In this document: positions 24,154 through 32,470 of the stretch, in pieces | Layout of the letters: every line of letters starts with the position of its first letter | Numbering within the stretch: the stretch's first letter is position 1 | NCBI GenBank assembly: GCA_964553915.1 | Contig: CAZKMM010000009.1 | Coordinates: 1 to 37,026, forward strand | Direction: 5' to 3' | Source: CAZKMM01 sp964553915 | GTDB taxonomy: Bacteria > RBG-13-61-14 > DRUE01 | DNA: 37,026 nucleotides | Program-made: the position numbers and the translations under genes | Notes under the pieces: model-generated | The model's input: the letters and a program-made list of their open reading frames with translations, nothing else | Database searches by the model: none | What the model was told of the DNA's origin: nothing

Positions 24154-25043
24154 GCTTTGACCTCCAAGAATATCTCCAGAGCAGGAAAGAGGTGATTGAC
24201 CAAGCCCTGGAGCAATATCTACCCCCTGCGGAGCGGTATCCGGAGAAAATTCATCAGGCGGTTCGCTACAGTGTTTTTTCTGGAGGGAAACGGCTTCGCC
24301 CGATTCTTCTTCTTGCCAGTTATGAATTATTTAAGCCGGATTTTCATCCTGCCCTTCCATTTGCCTGTGCCCTGGAGATGATTCATACCTATTCTTTGAT
24401 TCACGATGACCTGCCGGCAATGGATGATGATGATTTTCGCCGGGGCAAGCCCACCAGCCATAAGGTCTTTGGCGAGGCAATTGCCATCTTAGCCGGAGAT
24501 GCTTTACAAACCGAAGCTTTTTCTCTAATGGCTCGGGAAGGATTGAAATCCGGGATTGAGCCGGAGCGAGTACTTCGGGCGATTTTTGAGCTGGCAGAAT
24601 CAGCCGGCTTAAATGGAATGGTTTCCGGGCAGGTAATGGATTTAGAAAAGCAGGGAAAGAATTACAATTTAGAGGAGCTGGAGTTCATTCACCAGCACAA
24701 AACCGGAGCTTTAATTCGGGCATCCGTGAAAATTGGTGGGATTCTGGCAGGGGCTGGGGAGGAAGATTTAACCGCTTTAAGTGAATTTGGAGAACGGATA
24801 GGTCTTGCCTTCCAGATAATGGATGATGTCCTTGACCTGAAAGGAGATGAGCGATTGGGCAAACCGCTCGGTTCAGACCTGAAGAAGGAAAAAGCAACTT
24901 ATCCGGCTCTTTTGGGTCTAAATAAATCAGAGGGACAGGCAAAAAAACTGGTAGCAGAGGCAGTTAAATTTCTGGAAAGATTTGGCGAGCAGGGAGAGGT
25001 GCTTTGCTCTCTGGCTCGGTTTTTAGTTGAGCGGGAATATTAA
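24150..25043 (+). CDS. ispA: Geranyl/farnesyl diphosphate synthase
   Basis: 297 residues, a bacterial short-chain trans-prenyl synthase. It condenses IPP with DMAPP/GPP. The first Asp-rich motif is DDLPAMDDDDFRRGKPTSH with the two-residue insertion typical of bacterial FPP synthases, and the second is MDDVLDLKGD. Lys and Arg of GGKRLRP bind the pyrophosphate. The start is a TTG overlapping the xseB stop (TTGA) with GGAGGAAG before it. The product chain length (C10, C15 or C20) cannot be fixed by eye. It shares the operon with dxs. Confidence 0.93.
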   Translation: MSFDLQEYLQSRKEVIDQALEQYLPPAERYPEKIHQAVRYSVFSGGKRLRPILLLASYELFKPDFHPALPFACALEMIHTYSLIHDDLPAMDDDDFRRGKPTSHKVFGEAIAILAGDALQTEAFSLMAREGLKSGIEPERVLRAIFELAESAGLNGMVSGQVMDLEKQGKNYNLEELEFIHQHKTGALIRASVKIGGILAGAGEEDLTALSEFGERIGLAFQIMDDVLDLKGDERLGKPLGSDLKKEKATYPALLGLNKSEGQAKKLVAEAVKFLERFGEQGEVLCSLARFLVEREY

Positions 25044-25044
25044 A

Positions 25045-26979
25045 ATGGCAGGGGAGCGAATTTTAGACCGAATTAACTCTCCCAGGGATTTAAAGGGGCT
25101 ATCCCTCAAGGAATTAAACCAGCTTGCAGAGGAAATTCGCCAGCTGATTCTCAACACGGTTTCAGAGCATGGGGGACATCTTGCCAGCAGTCTGGGGGTG
25201 GTGGAGCTGACCATTGCTCTTCATTATGTTTTTGATACCCCAAATGACAAAATTATCTGGGATGTTGGGCATCAATGCTATGCTCATAAGATTCTCACTG
25301 GCAGGAAAGATAAATTTTACAGCATCCGCCAGTATGGGGGGCTTTCCGGCTTTCCTCGCCGGGAAGAAAGCGAATATGATGCTTTTGGCACCGGGCATGC
25401 TTCCACCTCTATTTCTGCGGCTCTGGGAATGGCAGAAGCAATGAAACTTCTGGGAATTCCCAATAAAGTAATTGCGGTGATTGGGGATGGAGGACTTACT
25501 GGCGGTCAGGCACTGGAAGCTCTGAATCAAACTCCCAGCACCCTGGAGCGCAGTCTGGATAACCTGATCGTGATTTTAAATGATAATGAAATGAGCATTG
25601 CTCCGAGCGTAGGAGCTTTAAGCCGGCATCTGAGCCAGGCAATTGCCAGTCCCAGAACCTTTAAATTGGTCAAATTCTCCCGCTGGCTGGCAAAACCTCT
25701 GCCCCGCTCAGTTCAGCTCAAATTGAGCGAATTAAGCCGGAGGTGGAGGAGAAGCCTGCTGGGATTGTTCACCCCGGGAATGTTGATTGAAGCTTTTGGT
25801 TATCATTATCTGGGTCCGATTGATGGGCACCGACTTGACCACCTGATTTATCACTTAAATAGGACAAAGGAAATAGATGAGCCCCTGCTCATCCATATTT
25901 TGACCAAGAAAGGCAAGGGATACAGCTATGCAGAGGAAAACCCCACCAGATTCCACGGCATAGGTCCTTTTGATGTCAAAACCGGCAACAGCGAAAAGAA
26001 AGGTCGGGTTTTAAGCTATACCCAGGTATTTTCTCAAACTATGCTTAAACTTTTTGAGCAGGAGCCAAAGCTGGTGGGAATAACCGCGGCAATGCCTCAG
26101 GGAACCGGGCTGGATAAAGTCGCGGAAAAATTCCCTGAGCGGGTATTTGACCAGGGAATTACCGAGCCTCACTGCGTTACCTTTGCTGGAGGAATGGCTT
26201 GTCAGGGCTTGCGACCGGTGGTGGCAATTTATTCTACTTTTCTCCAGCGGGCTTATGACCAGCTTATTCACGACATTTGCCTGCAAAGACTTCCGGTAAT
26301 CTTCTGTCTGGACCGTGCAGGTATTGTGGGCGAGGATGGTCCCACTCATCACGGACTTTTTGACCTTTCCTATCTTCGCTCCCTGCCCAATATGGTAATT
26401 ATGGCACCTAAAGATGAAAATGAGCTTCAGCATATGCTCAGAACCGCACTGGAAATAAATCAGCCGGTGGCAATTCGCTATCCCCGGGGAAAAGGAGTGG
26501 GAGTGGAGCTGGAGCCGGAGCTAAAGGTTCTTCCCCTTTTCAAGGCTGAGCTTTTAAGGGAAGGAAAAGACCTGGTAATGGTGGCGATTGGGAATATGGT
26601 TTACCCAGCTTTAGAATCTGCCCGACTTTTAGCTGAAAAAGGAATTCAGGCGTATGTGGTCAATGCCCGGTTTGCCAAGCCAATCGACCAGGAGCTAATT
26701 CTCTCCCTGGCAGAAAAAACCGGAGTGGTCATTACTCTGGAGGAAAATGTCTTAGCCGGAGGATTTGGAAGTGGGGTAATGGAAGCCCTGGAAGAAAAAG
26801 GGATTAACTGGGTGAAAGTAAAAAGAATCGGGATTGAAAATCAATTTGTAAAGCATGGCGCCCCAGAGAAGCTCCGTCAGGTTTATGGACTTAACCCTCT
26901 CTCCATCAGCCAGAAGGTGGAGGAATTTTTCAAGCAGGAGGAAATTCTTCCAGAGGCGGATTCAAAAAAAATGAATTGA
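25045..26979 (+). CDS. dxs: 1-deoxy-D-xylulose-5-phosphate synthase
   Basis: 644 residues from the ATG at 25045, one base after the ispA stop; the frame opens at a TTG at 25027, but that overlaps ispA. The enzyme makes DXP from pyruvate and glyceraldehyde 3-phosphate with thiamine diphosphate, the first step of the MEP pathway. Seen are EHGGHLASSLGVVELT, FGTGHASTSISAALGMA, the ThDP site GDGGLTGGQALEALN with ILNDNEMSIAPSVGAL, and HHGLFDLSYLRSLPN. The catalytic-Glu block reads GITEPHCVTFAGG where most DXS enzymes have EQH. Full length, no break. Confidence 0.95.
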   Translation: MAGERILDRINSPRDLKGLSLKELNQLAEEIRQLILNTVSEHGGHLASSLGVVELTIALHYVFDTPNDKIIWDVGHQCYAHKILTGRKDKFYSIRQYGGLSGFPRREESEYDAFGTGHASTSISAALGMAEAMKLLGIPNKVIAVIGDGGLTGGQALEALNQTPSTLERSLDNLIVILNDNEMSIAPSVGALSRHLSQAIASPRTFKLVKFSRWLAKPLPRSVQLKLSELSRRWRRSLLGLFTPGMLIEAFGYHYLGPIDGHRLDHLIYHLNRTKEIDEPLLIHILTKKGKGYSYAEENPTRFHGIGPFDVKTGNSEKKGRVLSYTQVFSQTMLKLFEQEPKLVGITAAMPQGTGLDKVAEKFPERVFDQGITEPHCVTFAGGMACQGLRPVVAIYSTFLQRAYDQLIHDICLQRLPVIFCLDRAGIVGEDGPTHHGLFDLSYLRSLPNMVIMAPKDENELQHMLRTALEINQPVAIRYPRGKGVGVELEPELKVLPLFKAELLREGKDLVMVAIGNMVYPALESARLLAEKGIQAYVVNARFAKPIDQELILSLAEKTGVVITLEENVLAGGFGSGVMEALEEKGINWVKVKRIGIENQFVKHGAPEKLRQVYGLNPLSISQKVEEFFKQEEILPEADSKKMN

Positions 26980-26980
26980 T

Positions 26981-27009
26981 TTGCCCGGTTTGGTTTTTTT
27001 TCTTAAAAT
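26981..27009 (+). promoter_or_regulatory. Promoter upstream of the repeat membrane protein (leaderless)
   Basis: TTGCCC (26981-26986), a 17-bp spacer and TAAAAT (27004-27009), with the ATG seven bases later. As for gmhA and xseB, this predicts an mRNA starting at or next to the start codon, and no ribosome-binding site is seen. The elements begin directly after the dxs stop. Confidence 0.6.
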
Positions 27010-27016
27010 TTAGTCA

Positions 27017-27994
27017 ATGAAGAAAATCTCCGGATTAAACCAGGAACTGATTGGTCAATATCTGGGAAATGCGATTGGGATTGTTGTGGTTGGGATTATT
27101 TTTCTTGCCCTGGTGTTTTTTCAGTTCAAGCTTTTTACTGCCAGTGCTTTAGCTGGAGCTATCTGGATGTTTTTGTTTGTAGGTCTGGTGGGATTGGTTC
27201 AGCCCTGGGGGATAATTATCAGCCTTCGGAAGGATTATTTAAGAAAAAAATTCCAGCTGGCAGAGGAGGATTTAAAAGAGGTTTCTGCCAGCAAAAGCCT
27301 TAACCCCTGGTATCTTCCTCTGCTCTATTGTTTCCCTTTTAGTCTGCTGGTGGGAATGGTTTTTGGAGCCGGGATTTATTTTTCCTCCCGGAAAATTCCG
27401 GTGCTCTGGCTTGCTCTGGCAAGCTTTTTTCTTGCGATTTTACTTACCCAGGCATCTCTGCCCACCATTTTAAAAAAAGACCTGGCTCGCTGGAAAAGAT
27501 TAAAAGAGGAGCCAGCTAAAGAAAAAAATTTTAGCGGTTATTTTTTTTGGGAGTATCTGATTTTCTGGCTTCCGGTTCAGGCGGTGATAAATCTGGCTTT
27601 AGGAGCCGGGATTTATTTCCATCAATTTCCCGGGAAGTCAGCTCTGGAACTTAATGCTCTGGCAAATGACCTGGCAATTACCGCTCTGGTGGTTTTGCTT
27701 ATTCTCTTTTGGCTGGGAAAAAATCAGCTTCAGGCAGACCTGCTTTCTGGACGAATTGAGCAGGGAGCAGAGGTGAAATTAAAAACCCGGACCAAGGTGA
27801 TACTCTTTTTTATTCTGGCAGGGGTGGTCTGGATAGGGGTAATGGGCACTGGCTCTGCCCTGGACCTCAGCCAGGTCTCTATAAAATCTGCCTCACTGCT
27901 GAAAACTATCTGTGCGGTCATTTGTTCAGGACTGGGGCTGTATTTTGCTCTGATGGAAGTGAAAATTCCTTTAGAATCTATCCCCAAAACCTGA
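27017..27994 (+). CDS. Eight-helix membrane protein with internal helical-hairpin repeats, unknown
   Basis: 325 residues with about eight membrane segments (about 17-36, 44-68, 100-121, 127-150, 178-201, 216-234, 260-278, 293-312). The helices come in pairs, and the first three pairs are each followed by a charged stretch (LRKDYLRKKFQ, LKKDLARWKRL, KNQLQADLL). GAGIYF appears at 117-122 and again at 196-201 in equivalent places, suggesting duplication. No catalytic or family motif was recognised. It lies 19 bp before the ABC exporter-type permease and may be part of the same membrane complex. Confidence 0.6.
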   Translation: MKKISGLNQELIGQYLGNAIGIVVVGIIFLALVFFQFKLFTASALAGAIWMFLFVGLVGLVQPWGIIISLRKDYLRKKFQLAEEDLKEVSASKSLNPWYLPLLYCFPFSLLVGMVFGAGIYFSSRKIPVLWLALASFFLAILLTQASLPTILKKDLARWKRLKEEPAKEKNFSGYFFWEYLIFWLPVQAVINLALGAGIYFHQFPGKSALELNALANDLAITALVVLLILFWLGKNQLQADLLSGRIEQGAEVKLKTRTKVILFFILAGVVWIGVMGTGSALDLSQVSIKSASLLKTICAVICSGLGLYFALMEVKIPLESIPKT

Positions 27995-28013
27995 CCATCT
28001 AAAAACAAAGGTA

Positions 28014-29735
28014 ATGGTTAAAGACCTGGCAATTATCTTAAAAGCTAAATTTTCCTCACTGAAAAATTCCCTCCAGCCCCGGCAGGCTCGCACCCGTTCC
28101 TTTTATCTTTTTCTTCTCGGGCTGGGCTTTATTCTTCTGGCTTATTTGGGCTCATACTGGCTCTTCGGATATTTCCGCTCCGTAGCAATGGATGAGCCGG
28201 ACTTTGGCTTGGGACTGGTTGGCGACCTTTTAAACCGAATGATGCTCTCTTTAGTTTTTCTGGTTTTTCTCTCGGTCCTGATTTTTTCCAATCTGATTAC
28301 CGGCTTGAGCAGTCATTTTCTTGCAGATGACCTGGAGCTACTTAACTCTATGCCGGTGAAAAAAGAAAGTCTTTTTATAAGTAGATTTTTAGAGGCTCTT
28401 TTAGAGTCAAGCTGGATGCTCTTTGTTTTCGGACTTCCAATTTTTTTTGCCTTTGGTGCCCGCTACCAGCTGGACCCTGGTTATTATTTTCTGGTGCTTC
28501 TGGTTTTGGTTTGCTTTCTTTTGATTCCTGCGGGGCTGGCGCAATCTCTGGTTATAATTCTGGTTAATACTTTTCCTGCCCGAAGGGTTAGAGACCTGCT
28601 TTTCCTTTTGAGTATTTTTGCCCTGGGGATTATTGTGGTTTTGTTCCGAATTATTCGCCCGGAAAGACTGGTAAATCCAGAGGTTCAGGAAACTCTGTTT
28701 GAATTTCTCCTCACCCTTCGTCAGCCAATGAGCATCTGGCTTCCCAGCTACTGGGCGAGTGAGGCACTGTTCCGATACAGTCAGGAAGGCTGGCAGGGAG
28801 CCAAGATTTTTCTCCCTCTGCTTCTGGCAGGAGCTTTGTTCAGCTTTTATCTGGCTTATTGGCTCTGGCTCTGGCTTTATCCAGAAGGATATTCCAAGGC
28901 ACAGGAAGCCAGCAGAGCTCCGCTCAGCACCAGCTCGCCGGTGCAGAGGGTTTTAAATTTTTTCAGCTCCCCTTTTCATCCCTCACTTCGCCAGATTCTG
29001 CTCAAAGAAATCAAAACCTTTCTCCGGGATACCAGCCAGTGGTCCCAGCTATTTCTCCTGGGAGCTTTAATGGTAATTTATATTTTTAATTTTCGGGTGC
29101 TCCCCTTAGATAAAATTCCCTTTGACCAGTTCAAGTTAAAAAACGCAGTCTGCTATCTGAATATGGGCTTGGCAGGATTTGTCCTTTCTGCCCTGAGTGC
29201 CAGATTTGTCTTTCCAATGGTGAGCCTGGAAGGGAGAAGCTTCTGGCTGATTAAAACCGCCCCCATCACAATGCGCAGATTCTTATGGAGCAAATTCTGG
29301 CTCAGCTGGCCGGGATTGATGCTCATCGGAGAGGCTTTGATTATCATCACCAATTATTATTTAAAGGTTTCCGGAGTGGTCTGGTGGACAAGCACGGTTA
29401 GTCTCTTTTTCCTGAGCTTTGCGGTGGTGGGAATGGCTCTGGGTTTCGGTGCCTTATATCCCAGATTTTATATTGATAACCCTGCCAAGATTGCGGTGGG
29501 GTTCGGAGGAGCGGTTTATATGATTGTGGCAATGCTGATGATTTTTCTGGTAGTAATTGCGGAAGCATATCCTACCTATGTCTTTTTTATAGCCCATCAT
29601 AATCAGGTGCCGGTAAATATCTCGGGCTGGGGCAGTGCTTTTCTGGCTGGAGCTGTGGTCCTGGGAGTCTCCAGCATCGGATTATTCCTCCCGATTAAAG
29701 CAGGGATTAAAAAATTAGAAGAACTGGAATTTTAA
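28014..29735 (+). CDS. Putative ABC exporter permease
   Basis: 573 residues with about a dozen membrane helices in two halves separated by a polar stretch at about 290-330. Features recall the putative ABC exporter family (ABC_export/YhaP-like): LADDLELLNSMPVKKESLFISRFLEALLESSW in the first half, and LRQILLKEIKTFLRDTSQWSQL followed by FVFPMVSLEGRSFWLIKTAPITMRRFLWSKFW in the second. Such permeases normally work with a separate ATPase, which is not encoded beside it here. The start has only a weak ribosome-binding site. The transported compound is unknown. Confidence 0.65.
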   Translation: MVKDLAIILKAKFSSLKNSLQPRQARTRSFYLFLLGLGFILLAYLGSYWLFGYFRSVAMDEPDFGLGLVGDLLNRMMLSLVFLVFLSVLIFSNLITGLSSHFLADDLELLNSMPVKKESLFISRFLEALLESSWMLFVFGLPIFFAFGARYQLDPGYYFLVLLVLVCFLLIPAGLAQSLVIILVNTFPARRVRDLLFLLSIFALGIIVVLFRIIRPERLVNPEVQETLFEFLLTLRQPMSIWLPSYWASEALFRYSQEGWQGAKIFLPLLLAGALFSFYLAYWLWLWLYPEGYSKAQEASRAPLSTSSPVQRVLNFFSSPFHPSLRQILLKEIKTFLRDTSQWSQLFLLGALMVIYIFNFRVLPLDKIPFDQFKLKNAVCYLNMGLAGFVLSALSARFVFPMVSLEGRSFWLIKTAPITMRRFLWSKFWLSWPGLMLIGEALIIITNYYLKVSGVVWWTSTVSLFFLSFAVVGMALGFGALYPRFYIDNPAKIAVGFGGAVYMIVAMLMIFLVVIAEAYPTYVFFIAHHNQVPVNISGWGSAFLAGAVVLGVSSIGLFLPIKAGIKKLEELEF

Positions 29736-29736
29736 A

Positions 29737-30438
29737 ATGAAGCGAAAGCCATTTTTATTTATGGTTTTTTTCTTTCTTTCCACCACTATCAGAGCAGACC
29801 TTCATTTTTTAGAAATCCAGACCCAGGAAGAAAATTCCCCGAGCCAAAAAATTATCAGAGAATACTGGCTGAAAAAAAATCTGCTCCGAATTGACCGAAA
29901 GGATTCCTCTTTAACTTATCTCTATAACCTGCACAATCATTCTCTGGTGGTTTTAGACCAGAAGAAAAATAAATTTAGCTTTTATGACCGGGAAAGCTTA
30001 AGGAGAAAATTAAACCAGCTGAACGGGAAAAAATCCCGGTTAATTAAAGAGGGCAAAAAACCTGCTCTGGAAAATAGCTGGCGAATTGACCCATTTGGGG
30101 TTGAGCGATTATTTTATTGCCCGGCTAACAAATTTGAAATTTCTCCAGACAAATCCCCGGGGAAATATCTAATCCTCTGTCAAAACCAGCCCTGGGCAGA
30201 AGTCTGGCTTAAAAAAGATTTTCTAGAGGTAGAAGAGTGGAAGAACTATCTTTTAGGACTTCGCCTGTTTAATCTTTTCCGCTATCGGTTTTTTTACCTT
30301 TTGCCGGGATTTCCGGAAAAAATCATCGGAGAAAAAGAAAAGGTGAATTATCAATATCAGGAGATTTCTTTTCAGCCAATCCCTTTAGAGATTTTTTTAA
30401 TCCCGGAATCTGCCCAGCCAGATTTAAATCAGGATTAA
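29737..30438 (+). CDS. Exported protein of unknown function
   Basis: 233 residues. A signal peptide (about 1-20, cleavage near IRA-DL) is followed by a beta-rich region with the rhythm REYWLKKNLLRIDRKDSSLTYLYNLHNHSLVVLDQKKNKFSFYD, reminiscent of DUF4412/LolA-like proteins that bind hydrophobic ligands, though the match is loose. No lipobox is present. It starts one base after the permease stop, so it probably belongs to the same operon and could be a periplasmic partner. The stop codon overlaps the convergent hisI stop. Confidence 0.6.
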   Translation: MKRKPFLFMVFFFLSTTIRADLHFLEIQTQEENSPSQKIIREYWLKKNLLRIDRKDSSLTYLYNLHNHSLVVLDQKKNKFSFYDRESLRRKLNQLNGKKSRLIKEGKKPALENSWRIDPFGVERLFYCPANKFEISPDKSPGKYLILCQNQPWAEVWLKKDFLEVEEWKNYLLGLRLFNLFRYRFFYLLPGFPEKIIGEKEKVNYQYQEISFQPIPLEIFLIPESAQPDLNQD

Positions 30439-30773
30439 TCTTCCTCCAGCTTCCGATAAAAGCAGGAGCGGTTGCCAGTATGACAGGCAGGACCTTTCTG
30501 GTCTATTAAAATTAAAAGGGCATCGCCATCACAGTCATAGTAAATCTCTTTGACATATTGCAGGTTTCCGCTCGTCTCCCCCTTTTTCCAGAGGGTTTTT
30601 CGGGAACGACTCCAGTAATGACAGAGCCCGGTTTCTAAAGTCAAGCGGAGCGATTCTTTATTCATATAAGCGAGCATCAACACCTCTTTATTCTTATAGT
30701 CCTGGGTAATTGCTGGCACCAGCCCCTTTTCATCAAACTTGATTTTAGCAATGAGCTTATCATAATTTTTCAT
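30435..30773 (-). CDS. hisI: Phosphoribosyl-AMP cyclohydrolase
   Basis: 112 residues, a stand-alone HisI without the HisE pyrophosphohydrolase domain. It opens the adenine ring of PR-AMP in histidine synthesis. The magnesium residues Asp80, Asp82 and Asp84 are in YDCDGDALL, and the zinc cysteines Cys81, Cys97 and Cys104 are in DCDGD and ACHTGNRSC. VLMLAYMN, YWSRSR and LWKKGETSGN are family blocks. AAAGGAG seven bases before the ATG supports the start. No other his gene lies in the window; it ends the hyp operon, 12 bp after the DUF4388 protein. Confidence 0.95.
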   Translation of the reverse strand: MKNYDKLIAKIKFDEKGLVPAITQDYKNKEVLMLAYMNKESLRLTLETGLCHYWSRSRKTLWKKGETSGNLQYVKEIYYDCDGDALLILIDQKGPACHTGNRSCFYRKLEED

Positions 30774-30785
30774 CTCTGCACTCCT

Positions 30786-32468
30786 TTATTTTCGGGAAAA
30801 GATTTTTTGAAAAATTCCTTCAGATTTCTTTTTTGCTTCCAGTATTTTCATCTCTCTGCTTGCTCCCCGATTCTTCGGATTTAAAGAAAAAGCCTTCTGG
30901 AAATACTGATAAGCAGATTCAGAATCCCCCTCCCTTTTCTTGAGCAAACCAAGAAAATAATAAGCCTGGTCAGAAGAAGGGTCCAGGCGAAGTGCCTGTC
31001 TTAAATATCCCTCTGCTTCCGCAAGTTCCTTTCCTGCACAATATAATGCCCAGCCAGTATAGGCAAAAGATTCTGCCTTCTCCGGATTAAGCTCAATTGC
31101 CTGTTCAAACCGCTCCAGAGCCAGCTGGGGATGATTATGGGTTAAAAACCATTTTCCCCGGCGAAATTGCCTTTCCGCCAGCTCCTTTTTCTGCTCCAGC
31201 TTCCAGGCTTTTTTCAGTTCTAGCCGGTATAAAGACTTCTCATACTTATCTCTCTCTAAAGGATTGCTTAGAACCGTCACCGCCTGGCGAATTTCCTGTC
31301 GCATCTTATCTGCTCTTTCTTTTAATTCTGGCTCTCCATTTTTAAGTAATTCATCCAGTTTATATTTCCCTAAAATTTTAATATAAGCATCTTCCAGCTC
31401 CGCAATACTCGCTTCTGGAGTCACCCCAAGCATTTGAAAATAATCAGCACTACTGGAAACCCAGGATTCCAGTAATTCCAGTTTTCTGATTAAATCCAGC
31501 TGAGCTTCTTTGGGAGCTGGCTTCACTGATTCTGCCTCTTCTCCTGGCTCAGCAGAATTTTCTTTTATAACTTCTTTGGGCTTCTCCTTTCTTTTCTGGA
31601 CAATGATATAATCACTGGCAATTTCAGAGGCGGGCTCTTTTTCTTCCAATGCTGGTTCAGGTGGAGTTTCCTTTTTTTCCTGCTCCGGGGAGGAAGAAAT
31701 CTTTTCTTCCCGGGGAGGTTCTGCAGAGATTTTCTTTTCCGGTTCCTTAATCTTAATTACCCCGGTCACCAGCATCAGGTAAAAGAAAGTAAAAGCCTGA
31801 TTAAGCTCCTGGAACTCATTGAGAAAAATCCCGACCGCTTCGTCTAAAGAAAGGGGCTTTTGGAAATAATCCAGAAGATAAATCCGCTGATAAAAAATTT
31901 CCGGAAGTCGCTCCAGCTTTTCTATCTGGGGATTAAGCAGAACCAGCTTGCCCTTAAATTTTTCCAGCATCTCGGGCAGGCGAGGAAGATAAAATCGGTT
32001 TATTGCTTCATAGATAATTTCCATCGGGCTTAAATCATAAAGCGGAATATGCTCAGAAAAACTGGTATCCGGCTGAAAATAATATTCCCCCTGCTTCTGA
32101 GAGCAGGCACGAATAATTATCTCCCGGCAGAGAAGCTGTTTCAGGTGATAAAGCCTGGTGGAATTAACCACCCCCATTTCTAAAAGAGCCCGGTCCGGGT
32201 CTTTTCCCTCTCCCAGCATTTTTTTCAGCCGGGGCACATCCTCCCGCTCCAGCTCCCCCAGGCTGACCATCAATTCAAAGATATTATCGGTGGAGAGAGA
32301 GGAGCGGGCATAAACCGGAGTGCCATTCAGGAAAAACATCTTATATTCTGCCCGACGGAAGCGAAGGGAGAGAATTCCGGAAAGGTTTTGAGCATAAATC
32401 AGACCGAGCACCTCTAAAAGAGAGTGATTCTCTAGGTTTCCCTGCCAGAGTTGAGCTGAGCTTTTCAT
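30786..32468 (-). CDS. DUF4388 / J-like / TPR protein
   Basis: 560 residues from the ATG at 32468, which follows the hypE stop by two bases; a TTG at 32477 would add three residues. Domains: DUF4388 (about 5-105, LEVLGLIYAQNLSGILSL and MFFLNGTPVYARS), a helical region, a Glu/Pro/Lys-rich linker (about 240-320), a J-like domain (about 340-415, DYFQMLGVTPEASIAELEDAY with LSNPLERDKYEKSL) and TPR repeats (about 425-530). The J-like domain has no HPD motif, the contact needed to stimulate Hsp70, so it is not a normal DnaJ partner. It is likely a cytoplasmic scaffold, linked to hyp genes by position only. Confidence 0.8.
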   Translation of the reverse strand: MKSSAQLWQGNLENHSLLEVLGLIYAQNLSGILSLRFRRAEYKMFFLNGTPVYARSSLSTDNIFELMVSLGELEREDVPRLKKMLGEGKDPDRALLEMGVVNSTRLYHLKQLLCREIIIRACSQKQGEYYFQPDTSFSEHIPLYDLSPMEIIYEAINRFYLPRLPEMLEKFKGKLVLLNPQIEKLERLPEIFYQRIYLLDYFQKPLSLDEAVGIFLNEFQELNQAFTFFYLMLVTGVIKIKEPEKKISAEPPREEKISSSPEQEKKETPPEPALEEKEPASEIASDYIIVQKRKEKPKEVIKENSAEPGEEAESVKPAPKEAQLDLIRKLELLESWVSSSADYFQMLGVTPEASIAELEDAYIKILGKYKLDELLKNGEPELKERADKMRQEIRQAVTVLSNPLERDKYEKSLYRLELKKAWKLEQKKELAERQFRRGKWFLTHNHPQLALERFEQAIELNPEKAESFAYTGWALYCAGKELAEAEGYLRQALRLDPSSDQAYYFLGLLKKREGDSESAYQYFQKAFSLNPKNRGASREMKILEAKKKSEGIFQKIFSRK

Positions 32469-32470
32469 TT

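Noticed and set aside
31200..31450. Functional DnaJ co-chaperone
   Set aside because: The domain resembles a J domain in its helices, but the HPD motif is absent.
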